IMG/VR virus record: IMGVR_UViG_3300045115_000083
Coordinates: 1 to 42,842 of that record
DNA: 42,842 nucleotides
Reading direction: 5' to 3' (one strand)
Origin: a virus
The translations under genes were made by a program, and so were the position numbers. Each line of letters starts with the position of its first letter. Within the stretch, counting starts at the first letter, position 1. Shown here one piece after another: positions 6,380 to 13,263 of this stretch. Below the pieces are notes generated by a model. It saw nothing but the letters and a program-made list of their open reading frames with translations, was not told the origin of the DNA and did not search any database.

Positions 6380-6952
6380 GTGGATGAAGGGCAACGCGCA
6401 CTCCTCGCGGCATACTCCAACCCGGTGCGGTTGGAGATCCTTGACACCCTCCGCGCCGCGGCTGAGCCTCTGACGGCGGACGAGATCTCCGATCGTGCCC
6501 TGCGTGGCCGTGTCGGCGTTCGCAGCCACTTGGCCACACTGCACCGCAACCGTCTCGTCGCGAAGAATCACGACGGGCGCTGGGTGGCTCTGCCTCGACC
6601 TGTGGGCCTGCCGGCGCTCGCCGACGTCGCGCCGGACGACCCCGATTATCGGCTCGTCGCGCGTGCTCACGCGGTGTTGGCTGATCGCAGGTGGATGCGG
6701 CTTCGTGAGTGGAACCAGGTCAACGTCCGCCCGCAGTGGGCTGCGTGGGGACCGCACGTCATCGCTCAGGACACGGTGATGCGCTTGACCCCGCAGGAGA
6801 TGGACGAGCTCGAGCAGGCCATCGGGGATGCAGTGACCCAGTTCCGTCGCCGAGTGGTGGGCGACCGGCAGGACCCGGCCGGGTCAGAGTCGGTGTTCCT
6901 CGTCGTGTACGCCGCCCCGTTGGACGCGCTCAGGCCTCCCCGCACGTCTTGA
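6380..6952 (+). CDS. ArsR-type winged helix-turn-helix regulator
   Basis: 190 residues from GTG 6380. Residues about 5-75 form an ArsR-like winged helix (LLAAYSNPVRLEILDTL, then LTADEISDRALRGRVGVRSH, then HRNRLVAKNHDGRWVAL). Residues about 90-185 form a helical domain with conserved-looking Trp residues (LREWNQVNVRPQWAAWG) and LTPQEMDELEQAIGD, like the C-terminal sensing half of many actinobacterial ArsR-like factors. No metal-binding CxC motif is seen, so metal sensing is unlikely. It follows the exported peptide gene by 15 nt and lacks its own Shine-Dalgarno, so it is probably cotranscribed and may respond to that peptide. Confidence 0.75.
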   Translation: MDEGQRALLAAYSNPVRLEILDTLRAAAEPLTADEISDRALRGRVGVRSHLATLHRNRLVAKNHDGRWVALPRPVGLPALADVAPDDPDYRLVARAHAVLADRRWMRLREWNQVNVRPQWAAWGPHVIAQDTVMRLTPQEMDELEQAIGDAVTQFRRRVVGDRQDPAGSESVFLVVYAAPLDALRPPRTS

Positions 6953-7092
6953 CCATTGCTTTACGCGCGCTTGACCGGTCGGAGGGGTTTCTTGCATCAC
7001 CCCGTGAACGGCAAGCCTTCAGGGCGCCGGGACTGGCAGGTAGAAATGGTGCAGCCCGCAACGACCGCCTACCGGCCGTCAGGAATGGGTGA
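6953..7092. other. Gene-free stretch after the regulator
   Basis: No convincing reading frame. Contains TTGACC (near 6970) without a well-spaced -10 box, and a weak GGTAG/CTACC inverted repeat near 7040-7075. A promoter for the next gene is possible but not defined. Confidence 0.3.
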
Positions 7093-7149
7093 GGGGTAGA
7101 CCGCCCGTACGTGCCCGCTCCGGCACTCCAGGGGCGGGCGGTCTACCCC
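7093..7149. terminator. Perfect 15-bp hairpin upstream of 7170
   Basis: GGGGTAGACCGCCCG (7093-7107) pairs perfectly with CGGGCGGTCTACCCC (7135-7149), with an inner GTGC/GCAC pairing in the loop. It stands 20 nt before a start codon. It can terminate transcription from the regulator operon or act as a leader structure. No U-tract follows. Confidence 0.7.
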
Positions 7150-7170
7150 GCGAGTGAAAGGGGACGCGGG
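7147..7170 (+). promoter_or_regulatory. RBS-containing small hairpin before 7170
   Basis: CCCGCG (7147-7152) can pair with CGCGGG (7165-7170), placing the Shine-Dalgarno GAAAGGGGA in the loop and the first base of the GTG in the stem. It shares three bases with the larger hairpin, so the two partly compete. Regulation of translation is inference. Confidence 0.35.
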
Positions 7171-7406
7171 TGACACCCGATGCCCACTCTCGGCAGGCAG
7201 CCTACGACGCGACCATGCCCGCTGACATTCTCTCGATGGACGAGCCCGGCTGGGACACCTTCGACGCCCTGGGCTACCAGCTCATCCAGCACCGTCACGT
7301 CGACGACGTCCTCGTCCTCGAGACCGAGCACCTGGTCCTCGCCCCTATCGGGTTCACTCGGCCGGAGCTTGCGCGCCGCCTCGCTCGCTGGGTGTCGGCG
7401 TGCTGA
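7170..7406 (+). CDS. Small hypothetical protein
   Basis: 78 residues from GTG 7170, with GAAAGGGGA upstream. The protein is acidic in its first half (PADILSMDEPGWDTFDALGY), followed by a hydrophobic strand-rich part (VLVLETEHLVLAPIG) and an Arg-rich helix. No family recognised. Its 3' end overlaps the convergent repressor-like gene by 53 bp (7354-7406). Confidence 0.55.
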   Translation: MTPDAHSRQAAYDATMPADILSMDEPGWDTFDALGYQLIQHRHVDDVLVLETEHLVLAPIGFTRPELARRLARWVSAC

Positions 7407-7779
7407 TACGGGTCGCCCGGACAGCGCGCACCTCTGGCTCCCGACGCCGAGCAAGGCGATCCGCGATCTCCGCCAGCAACGTCTGATCAGAGTAGGCCCC
7501 CAGCCCGTCCCGATCGGGCTCGGCGGGAACGCCTGCGCTCCGAGACGGATCGGTGGCAACTAAGCGCGTCCAGTCGCCGTCGGTGTCTGGCCAGAGTGCC
7601 CGTACGATCTTCCGCAGGAGATCCCCTCGCACACTCTCCCCGGCCTCGGCCTTGTCCCACGTCGCCGCGTTCACCTCTGCCTTCGAGTACGCGGCCCGCT
7701 TGGTGCCGAACACGGACTCGCGCCGTTGGCGGATCAGCTCCCCCAGAACGGCCCTCTCCTCGGACGCGCTGCTCGTCAT
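7354..7779 (-). CDS. Immunity-repressor-like HTH protein
   Basis: About 141 residues from ATG 7779; GTG or ATG starts up to 7812 are possible. Residues about 5-65 form an XRE-like helix-turn-helix (LGELIRQRRESVFGTKRAAY, AATWDKAEAGESVRGDLLRK, IVRALWP), a variant common in actinobacterial phage and host regulators. The C-terminal half is Arg-rich and lacks a LexA/CI-type Ser-Lys protease motif, so RecA-mediated self-cleavage is unlikely. It is divergent from a Cro-like gene across a 170-bp region carrying four TGTTCCT elements, the classical lysogeny switch layout. Confidence 0.7.
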   Translation of the reverse strand: MTSSASEERAVLGELIRQRRESVFGTKRAAYSKAEVNAATWDKAEAGESVRGDLLRKIVRALWPDTDGDWTRLVATDPSRSAGVPAEPDRDGLGAYSDQTLLAEIADRLARRREPEVRAVRATRISTPTPSERGGAQAPAE

Positions 7780-7804
7780 GGCGGCCACTGTGCCAGACAC
7801 ACCT

Positions 7805-7932
7805 AGGAACATCTACAGGCACTCAGGAACACCTGACGCCATGGAGGTGACCTGCGGGCTTACACGCTTGTGTTTCCGCTGGTCCATCGCCCAACTGTTC
7901 CTATTTTCATCTATTGCCATGTGTTCCTGAAC
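7805..7932. promoter_or_regulatory. Operator array of the lysogeny switch
   Basis: TGTTCCT occurs four times: on the minus strand at 7805-7811 and 7825-7831, and on the plus strand at 7896-7902 and 7922-7928. Each pair points in the direction of its own gene. Around them are palindromes: TCAGGAACACCTGA (7823-7836) and GTTCCTGAAC (7923-7932). A TATTTT box (7902-7907) overlaps one copy. This fits sites for the repressor and/or the Cro-like protein controlling divergent promoters. Confidence 0.65.
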
Positions 7933-7948
7933 GTGCTTAACTGTGCTC

Positions 7949-8215
7949 ATGGCAGGCACGCGAACGACCATCGAGATCAACGGTTACGCACTCAGGGAAC
8001 TACGCGTACGGTCGGGACTGGGAGTAGCCGAACTGGCCGCAGAGGTCGAAGTCCAACGCCCGTACATCGCCAAGATCGAACTCGGGCACTCGCGCCGCGT
8101 GTCACCAAGGGTCTTCGCCCGACTCGTTCTCGCGCTGGCGATCCAGGACCGTCGAGCCCTGCTTGCCAACCCGTACGCCGCCGACGTCACCACTGAAGAC
8201 CTGGTCCCGGCATGA
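7949..8215 (+). CDS. Cro-like XRE helix-turn-helix protein
   Basis: 88 residues from ATG 7949 (GTG 7943 is possible). Almost the whole protein is one HTH_XRE domain: ALRELRVRSGLGVAELAAEV, then VQRPYIAKIELGHSRRVSPR, then VFARLVLALAIQD. First gene of the rightward early operon and divergent from the repressor-like gene, so the likely role is Cro-like control of the lytic choice. Its stop overlaps the next start (ATGA at 8212). Confidence 0.75.
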   Translation: MAGTRTTIEINGYALRELRVRSGLGVAELAAEVEVQRPYIAKIELGHSRRVSPRVFARLVLALAIQDRRALLANPYAADVTTEDLVPA

Positions 8216-8946
8216 CGGGCTTGGGGGCGCTCGCCGTGAACCGGGAGTCTGCTGGCTCAGACCCCTGGGAGGGTCCTGTCGGCGACCGGCCGTCGGTGGA
8301 CCGTGCGGAGGTTGCCGACGTTCTTGCCGGCTTGGTGGCTGCTGCCGAGGCCGTGCGCGTGATGGCCGTGAAGCCGTTCTACGAGAGCGAGCGGGACAGG
8401 CGCACGTCTCGACTCCTGTTGGAGGCCACGGCGCGTGAGGCTCAGCTGTTTCTGGACCTGGTGTCGATGATCGGCATCGACGGCAGCCGCGATGACGAAT
8501 CCGCCTCGGCGTCGGCTGTCGCGGGTCGGGGTGATCTCCCTGGCTCAAGGTTTGCTGACGAGGCCGCTGGCGGTGCCGAGTCGAGTGCCCGGGAAGTCTT
8601 TGGGAGTTGGACCGTCAAACGCAACGGCGACGTCCGTATTTCGGTTTACCCAAAGGACGTGGTACTTGGCTTCCCCGTCAACGAGAACGAGGGCGCCACC
8701 GGGGGTGTTGCCGGCGCTGATGATCTCGTTAAGGGCGGTCTGGGCGTCGGTGTTCCCGCAACTGAACTCGAGCGTGATCGCCTTGGTGGCGATGCGGATG
8801 GTGGCCATGGTGACTCCTCTTCGGTTGGGGGGCCGCAGCTGGAATCTGCGAGTCCTCTAGCAGCAGACCGTAGGGGCCGCCACCGACGGCGGCGGCGTTT
8901 CCTCTTCGGTGCCGGTCGCCGTCGGTGGTTCGGGGGCGGGTCATGA
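8212..8946 (+). CDS. Early hypothetical protein; 3' third overlies an antisense gene
   Basis: The ATG overlaps the previous stop (ATGA). The first about 110 codons look genuinely coding: a helical region (VADVLAGLVAAAEAVRVMAV, then SERDRRTSRLLLEATAREAQ) with GC-rich third positions. From about 8545 the frame runs opposite to a better gene on the minus strand, and its last part becomes low-complexity Arg/Gly. The frame nevertheless ends in another ATGA overlap at 8943. The true protein may be only the first part, or the two genes may really overlap. Function unknown. Confidence 0.5.
   Translation: MTGLGALAVNRESAGSDPWEGPVGDRPSVDRAEVADVLAGLVAAAEAVRVMAVKPFYESERDRRTSRLLLEATAREAQLFLDLVSMIGIDGSRDDESASASAVAGRGDLPGSRFADEAAGGAESSAREVFGSWTVKRNGDVRISVYPKDVVLGFPVNENEGATGGVAGADDLVKGGLGVGVPATELERDRLGGDADGGHGDSSSVGGPQLESASPLAADRRGRHRRRRRFLFGAGRRRWFGGGS
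8545..8808 (-). CDS. Small minus-strand protein nested opposite an early gene
   Basis: 87 residues from ATG 8808, preceded on its strand by GAGGAGT at good spacing. Composition is that of a real globular protein (ITLEFSCGNTDAQTALNEII, then GGALVLVDGEAKYHVLWVNR) and third positions are strongly GC. No family recognised. It is the only minus-strand gene inside the rightward early region, so it is probably transcribed separately, perhaps in the lysogen. Confidence 0.7.
   Translation of the reverse strand: MATIRIATKAITLEFSCGNTDAQTALNEIISAGNTPGGALVLVDGEAKYHVLWVNRNTDVAVAFDGPTPKDFPGTRLGTASGLVSKP
8880..8928. terminator. 12-bp inverted repeat upstream of minus-strand gene
   Basis: CCACCGACGGCG (8880-8891) pairs perfectly with CGCCGTCGGTGG (8917-8928) across a 25-nt loop. 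It lies just before the 8943 start codon and upstream of the minus-strand gene, and could act as terminator or leader structure. Confidence 0.45.
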
Positions 8947-9149
8947 CGGCCTCGACCAGCGCCGCTGGTTCGCGGCGTGTGATCCGGGTGAGTGACTGCT
9001 GCGGCCGCGACGTGTTGGAGCACGAGTCCGCGGATGAGTGGGCTGCTGCTGAGATCGCTCACCACGGCCAGCCCCCGGCTGATGTTGTCGACCTGGTCCG
9101 GACGTGGGCTGACCAGGCCGCGCGTGCGGGTCGTTCGAGCCCGCCGTAG
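8943..9149 (+). CDS. Small hypothetical protein
   Basis: 68 residues from ATG 8943, overlapping the preceding stop (ATGA); a GTG at 8979 is an alternative. The middle is RVSDCCGRDVLEHESADEWA followed by an acidic/aromatic helix (VVDLVRTWADQAARAG). No function recognised. Confidence 0.55.
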   Translation: MTASTSAAGSRRVIRVSDCCGRDVLEHESADEWAAAEIAHHGQPPADVVDLVRTWADQAARAGRSSPP

Positions 9150-9384
9150 ACCACCGGCCGGCCTACTCCGCCGACCTGGCGCCTCTTCCCCCTGCGGCGC
9201 ATGGTCTGGCAGCGCAAGGAGTGGCCCGGCCGGTCCCCGCTCCTGGCCCGCTCGTCCCCCCCGGGCGGGCCGGGAGCACCCCAAAGCTCCAACCCGACAA
9301 GCCCGACAAGGAAGTGCCCGGGCCTCGACGCGCTCACAACGCATGTGTCGAAGGCCCGGGCCCGAAGCAAGGAGATCTTCTCAG
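9150..9384. other. 235-bp non-coding leader with two hairpins
   Basis: No credible gene. Two inverted repeats dominate: 9239-9250 with 9266-9277 (one mismatch) and 9316-9329 with 9347-9361. This is the longest gene-free stretch in the early region and probably holds termination or attenuation plus a restart of transcription for 9385 onward. Confidence 0.5.
9316..9361 (+). terminator. Strong hairpin just upstream of 9385
   Basis: GCCCGGGCCTCGAC (9316-9329) pairs with GTCGAAGGCCCGGGC (9347-9361), leaving one unpaired base and a 17-nt loop. It ends 8 nt before the AAGGAGA ribosome site of the 9385 gene. Terminator or attenuator. Confidence 0.6.
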
Positions 9385-9768
9385 ATGACTACCACCACAG
9401 CAACTACGCCGGCACCTTCGCCGGCAGTGGATCCCGATGCCGCTGCAGCCGTCGCCGTGCGGGTCTTGAGACTGGCCGGCGAGACCGGCGTCCGCCTGCA
9501 CAACATGAACCTGAACTTCTACCGGGCCCAGCTCGTGTTCCCGTCAGGCGCAACGATTTCCGTGTTCGTCCCGGACGGGGAGGCCGATGTCGACCAGCTC
9601 GCGGACCAGCTTGGGCTGGCCGCGGACGATGGCACCGACAGCAACTATCGGCGCGCCGGGACGGTTGATGGCGTAGACGTCGATCTGTGGACGACCCGGC
9701 AGACGAACCTCCGGTGCGCGTGCGGTGCAGCCTGCGGGCATTCCTCTGAGACGGGCGGGTCCCGCTGA
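9385..9768 (+). CDS. Hypothetical early protein with C-terminal Cys cluster
   Basis: 127 residues from ATG 9385 behind AAGGAGA. A Thr/Pro/Ala-rich start is followed by a helix-strand region (NLNFYRAQLVFPSGATISVF) and an acidic stretch; the C-terminus has CACGAACGH, a possible metal site. No family recognised. Its stop overlaps the next ATG (TGATG), so it is coupled to the sortase-anchored protein. Confidence 0.6.
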   Translation: MTTTTATTPAPSPAVDPDAAAAVAVRVLRLAGETGVRLHNMNLNFYRAQLVFPSGATISVFVPDGEADVDQLADQLGLAADDGTDSNYRRAGTVDGVDVDLWTTRQTNLRCACGAACGHSSETGGSR

Positions 9769-10685
9769 TGCGCACCGTCGTCGTGTCCCGCCGGGCCGTC
9801 CTCGCGGTCTTGGTGGCCGTGTGCGCGTTCCTGGTCTGCGCGTCCGTCGCGTTCGCGGGAAACCACCAGGGCGACTCCCCTGACCCGTGGATCTGCCATC
9901 CCGTGAACGGTGCCGGCGAGACGGGCACCGGCTGGAACCTCATCTCCCCCGACAAGGCCTCGTCGCACATCGACGAGACGACGGGTGCGGGCAAGCACAC
10001 CCGCTCCGACGGCCGCACCGACGTGTATGCCGTCAACGCCTCCGGTGTGTGGGTCTGCCCCGGAAACCCCACCACCTCAACGACTTCCGCGCCGCCCATC
10101 ACGGCAAGCCCTACCGACACGGAGACCACGACATGGCCGGCGACGACCACGACGTCCACGACCGGCCCATCCTCAACCAGCCCGACGACGCCTGGATCGA
10201 GTACTCCCACGACGTCTCGGACCACAACCTCAACCACGCCTGCGACGAGCGAGCCGAGCACTGGCACCAGCACGGCGACGAGTACTGCCACGCCCCCGCC
10301 CGCCCCGTCCACGACGACCAGGCCTACCGGGCAGCCGTCAACGCCGAGCGAGACGACGACCAGCGCGTCACCGTCGAGCAGCTCCTCGACCTCGAGTTCG
10401 ACGACCACCGCCCCGCAGGCGCTAGCCTCCGCGCCTACGACGACGCCCCGCGACCTGTCCGCAAGTCCTTCCGCGCCATCGCCAGCATCCTCTGGGCGAT
10501 CGACGACCTGGCACCCGCAGACCGCGACATCCTCTTCCGCCGCCTCCACCGCTGACCGTCTCGCTTACACCGGCACGGGCGTCTCGGGCCCTGTCGCCGC
10601 AGGCATCGTCGTGCTCGCGCTGGGCGGCATCTTCTCCTGGTACGCGTGGGCTCTGCGCCGCCACGACGACGGGGGCGACCAGTGA
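9768..10685 (+). CDS. Cell-wall-anchored Thr/Ser-rich surface protein with LAYTG sorting signal
   Basis: 305 residues. A signal peptide (about 1-30, ending SVAFA) precedes a small globular domain (about 31-98; DPWICHPVNG and VWVCPGN contribute one Cys each). A long Thr/Ser/Pro stalk (about 99-262) follows, then LAYTG (265-269), a transmembrane segment (about 275-294) and a charged tail ALRRHDDGGDQ. This is the full layout of a sortase substrate; LAxTG is the class E type signal of actinobacteria. The product should be displayed on the host wall, unusual for an early phage gene. The small domain with HPVNG and AVNASGVWVCPG resembles short exported domains seen in other actinobacterial surface proteins, but I cannot name it. 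Confidence 0.8.
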   Translation: MRTVVVSRRAVLAVLVAVCAFLVCASVAFAGNHQGDSPDPWICHPVNGAGETGTGWNLISPDKASSHIDETTGAGKHTRSDGRTDVYAVNASGVWVCPGNPTTSTTSAPPITASPTDTETTTWPATTTTSTTGPSSTSPTTPGSSTPTTSRTTTSTTPATSEPSTGTSTATSTATPPPAPSTTTRPTGQPSTPSETTTSASPSSSSSTSSSTTTAPQALASAPTTTPRDLSASPSAPSPASSGRSTTWHPQTATSSSAASTADRLAYTGTGVSGPVAAGIVVLALGGIFSWYAWALRRHDDGGDQ

Positions 10686-11047
10686 GCCCTGACGTGTCGG
10701 TCTGGAGCGAGGCCGGCGGCTGGGTCCTGTTCTGGGTGGCTGTCGCGCTGGCGGCGGTGGTGTGGGCGGCCGCTCTGGGTCTGGCCCGTGCCGCCGACCG
10801 CGACGACACGACCGCCCAGCAGCCCCCGCAGACGTGGCACCTCGAGGTGTGCTCGCGCTCGCGGTGTCACTACCCGGGGTCGGTGGTTCGGCGTGAGCAG
10901 TCGACCCGGCAGCTGGTGCGTGTGTGCACCGGGCATGCGTGGGAGGGCGACCAGCGGGGCTGGTGGGCGCCGGACTACCCGTTCGACCGTGAGGCGTCCG
11001 ACGTCGTGGACCAGGCGACCCGGATCACCCGCGAGGCGGCGACATGA
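10682..11047 (+). CDS. Small membrane protein
   Basis: 121 residues from GTG 10682, overlapping the previous stop (GTGA). One hydrophobic segment at about 12-32 (LFWVAVALAAVVWAAALGLA) is followed by a soluble domain with CSRSRCH and a Trp-rich patch (GWWAPDYPFD). Probably membrane-bound next to the surface protein. Family unknown. Confidence 0.6.
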   Translation: MSPDVSVWSEAGGWVLFWVAVALAAVVWAAALGLARAADRDDTTAQQPPQTWHLEVCSRSRCHYPGSVVRREQSTRQLVRVCTGHAWEGDQRGWWAPDYPFDREASDVVDQATRITREAAT

Positions 11048-11457
11048 GCGGCCTGCTCGACCTGGTCGACGCCCTCGAGGTGGCGGCTGCGTGGCTGACG
11101 CAGGAGTTCACGTCGTGCACGTGCGCTACTGCCGCGGTCGAGGATCTCGACGTGGACCCGGACTGCCCGGGCCTGCATGTCGCAGCGGACGGGTGCCGGG
11201 CGCACGCGCACCTCGCTGCCCGGGTCGCGTTGCACGACGCCGGCATACCCGTCCCTGACGGGCAGGTCACGTGGTTGCGGGACCGGGTGCTGGCGATGCA
11301 TGCGGATCTGGTGGGAGCGATCGACACGGTCGCTACCCGCCACGGACCGGCCCGGGCCGCGGAGGATGACCTGCGTGAAGTGATCCGTCTTTTGGCTGAC
11401 GTGTGCGCTGCGCCGCGGCGGCGCCCGCGACCGTTGAGGGCGGTGACGGCAGCGTGA
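11044..11457 (+). CDS. Hypothetical early protein with Cys residues
   Basis: 137 residues, ATGA overlap with the previous gene. The first half contains SCTCA and DPDCPGLH, possibly metal binding; the second half is helical. Shares the early-operon style of CTC...CPG sequences with the next gene but no family is recognised. Confidence 0.55.
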   Translation: MSGLLDLVDALEVAAAWLTQEFTSCTCATAAVEDLDVDPDCPGLHVAADGCRAHAHLAARVALHDAGIPVPDGQVTWLRDRVLAMHADLVGAIDTVATRHGPARAAEDDLREVIRLLADVCAAPRRRPRPLRAVTAA

Positions 11458-11837
11458 CCTCGTTCACCCCGCAGCAGAAGAAGGACCTCGAGCCGTTGGC
11501 GCGTCGCGTCCGCGAGTGGAACACCGCCCTGGATGACGTGTCACCTGACTGTGTCTGCAGGACCCGCCCGGATGGTCGGATCGACCCCAAGCCGGGCTGC
11601 CCGGGTTCGCCGCGGCATTGCCTGGCGACGACGCTGCTCGCGATCCGCACCACGATGAACCTGGTCCGGATGGCGAACCAGCAGCTGACGGACGCCGACC
11701 TCGTCGACGCCGTCCGCGCGTTGGGGCGAGTGTTCGACGGGCTACCGGCCGCGACGTCGCATGCGGCGTTCGCGAACGACATCTTGGTGGCGTTGCGCGG
11801 GCGGCCGGTCTTCGATGAGAACGGGGACCGGCGATGA
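11454..11837 (+). CDS. Hypothetical early protein with Cys residues
   Basis: 127 residues from GTG 11454 (GTGA overlap). N-terminal helix (TPQQKKDLEPLARRVREW), then CVCRTRPDGRIDPKPGCPG, then helices. The Cys pattern echoes that of the upstream gene, suggesting related small zinc-binding proteins. Function unknown. Confidence 0.55.
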   Translation: MTSFTPQQKKDLEPLARRVREWNTALDDVSPDCVCRTRPDGRIDPKPGCPGSPRHCLATTLLAIRTTMNLVRMANQQLTDADLVDAVRALGRVFDGLPAATSHAAFANDILVALRGRPVFDENGDRR

Positions 11838-12244
11838 CCACGACCCACAACCGCGCCCGCGCCGAGCGGCTGCTCCGCGAGCACCAGGGCGACGACCTTC
11901 GCACCACGTCGACGTCGGTCTCCTGCACCTGTGGGGTGACAATCCCGGTGCACCCTGCGGCGATCGCCCGCCACATCGTCGGCCAGCTGCTGCTGGCGGA
12001 CCTGCTCCGACCGGACCCGACCGGGCCGCTGCCGCTGATCGCGTTGCAGGACATGGGCCCCGGTGAGGTTGTGTTCGACCGGGGCGGCCAACCGTGGATG
12101 TGTTGCGGGTTCGTTGACGACACCAGTGAGGCGTTGTGGGTGTCGTACGCCGAGGGCGTTCCGGACGAGCTGTGCACCTCTGACCTGCACGCTGAGCGGT
12201 CGCCGTTGGCCACGGACCGGGCGAAGGCGGGGTGCGGGTCGTGA
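11834..12244 (+). CDS. Hypothetical early protein
   Basis: 136 residues, ATGA overlap. Has SCTCG near residue 30 and a strand-rich middle (GEVVFDRGGQPWMCCGFVDD). The second half resembles a small beta domain. No family recognised. Precedes the tandem ParB genes. Confidence 0.5.
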   Translation: MTTTHNRARAERLLREHQGDDLRTTSTSVSCTCGVTIPVHPAAIARHIVGQLLLADLLRPDPTGPLPLIALQDMGPGEVVFDRGGQPWMCCGFVDDTSEALWVSYAEGVPDELCTSDLHAERSPLATDRAKAGCGS

Positions 12245-13263
12245 GGCATGTGATGACCCCTCAGATGGAAGCCGAGATCCTGCGCCTGATCGTGCAGGGC
12301 AAGATGTTGGGCGCGATCGCGCAGCAGCTGGCGCTGTCGTTGTCGCGCGTGGACACGGTCGCACGCGAGCATGGCTGGCCGGACATGGCCGCGGTCGGCC
12401 GCTCCCTCGAGGAGCTCGACGAAGACAACGACGCTTCGACGTTGGAGCCGACTAACCCTGACCCCGGCGCGCAACACCTTCCTGACGGCAAGACCTTGCA
12501 GATGGTGCCGGTCGATGAGTTGCACCCGGACCCGGACAACCCGCGCGAGAAACTGACGGGGATCGAGGAGCTCGCCGAGTCGATCGACGCCCAAGGCCTG
12601 ATCCAGCCGATCGTGGCTCGCCGCCGCGGTGGCCGTCTGGTCGTGGTTGCCGGGCACCGCCGCCTCGCCGCGGTGGAGCTCCTGCAGTGGGCCACCGTCG
12701 AGACGGTTATCACCAAGGACATGCCGTCCGACGACGTGCTGGCGAAGATGCTCGTCGAGAACGGTCAGCGCGCCGGCCTGGACCCGATCGAGGAGGGCCG
12801 CGCCCTGGCTCGTCTGAAGGCCACCACCGGCAAGTCCAGCGCGGAGGTGGGCCGAGCAGTCGGCCGTTCCTTGTCGCACGTCGAAGGCCGCCTGCGTCTG
12901 CTGTCGTTGCCGCCGAGCGTGCAGGAGAAGGTCCGCACCGGACAGATGAACATCGGTGAGGCCGTCGAACGATCCCGCGCGGATTCCGGTCGTGCGCAAG
13001 GCCCACGGTCCAGCTACCGCTTCCACCTCGGCGACGGTCACCCGCTCGCATCCAAGGCCCGCGCCCGATGCCGGCAGATGCACCGGCAGACGCGGAAGGT
13101 CGGCGCCGTCGCGTGCGGCGAGTGCTGGGAGACGGTGATCCGCGCGAACGAGCGGGAGACCCTGCACAACCACTCAGCACAGACGGGCCGGTGCGCCCTG
13201 TGCCAGACCCCAACTGATGACACGGATACGTCAGCAGACCCGACAGGAGACCAAACCCGATGA
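12241..13263 (+). CDS. ParB-domain protein 1
   Basis: 340 residues from GTG 12241 (GTGA overlap). An N-terminal helix-turn-helix-like part (about 5-50) precedes a ParB/Srx-type domain: DELHPDPDNPREKL (92-105), VVVAGHRRLAAVE (134-146) and ENGQRAGLDPIEEGRAL (173-189), then a second DNA-binding helical region and a C-terminal Cys/His part (CGECW ... CALCQ). GHRRLAA and the following box are the conserved ParB nucleotide-binding signatures. In phages such proteins act in DNA binding, partition or as nucleases; which one is not visible. No ParA partner is present. Confidence 0.75.
   Translation: MRHVMTPQMEAEILRLIVQGKMLGAIAQQLALSLSRVDTVAREHGWPDMAAVGRSLEELDEDNDASTLEPTNPDPGAQHLPDGKTLQMVPVDELHPDPDNPREKLTGIEELAESIDAQGLIQPIVARRRGGRLVVVAGHRRLAAVELLQWATVETVITKDMPSDDVLAKMLVENGQRAGLDPIEEGRALARLKATTGKSSAEVGRAVGRSLSHVEGRLRLLSLPPSVQEKVRTGQMNIGEAVERSRADSGRAQGPRSSYRFHLGDGHPLASKARARCRQMHRQTRKVGAVACGECWETVIRANERETLHNHSAQTGRCALCQTPTDDTDTSADPTGDQTR

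Noticed and set aside
6146-6757. 203-codon minus-strand frame over the peptide and regulator genes
   Set aside because: Antisense shadow with no start signal and Arg/Gly/Glu-rich composition.
9887-10555. 222-codon Asp/His-rich open frame overlapping the sortase-anchored protein
   Set aside because: It is a frame-shifted reading of the Thr/Ser-rich stalk (ACN and CCN repeats); no ribosome site, and the real frame has signal peptide and LAYTG.
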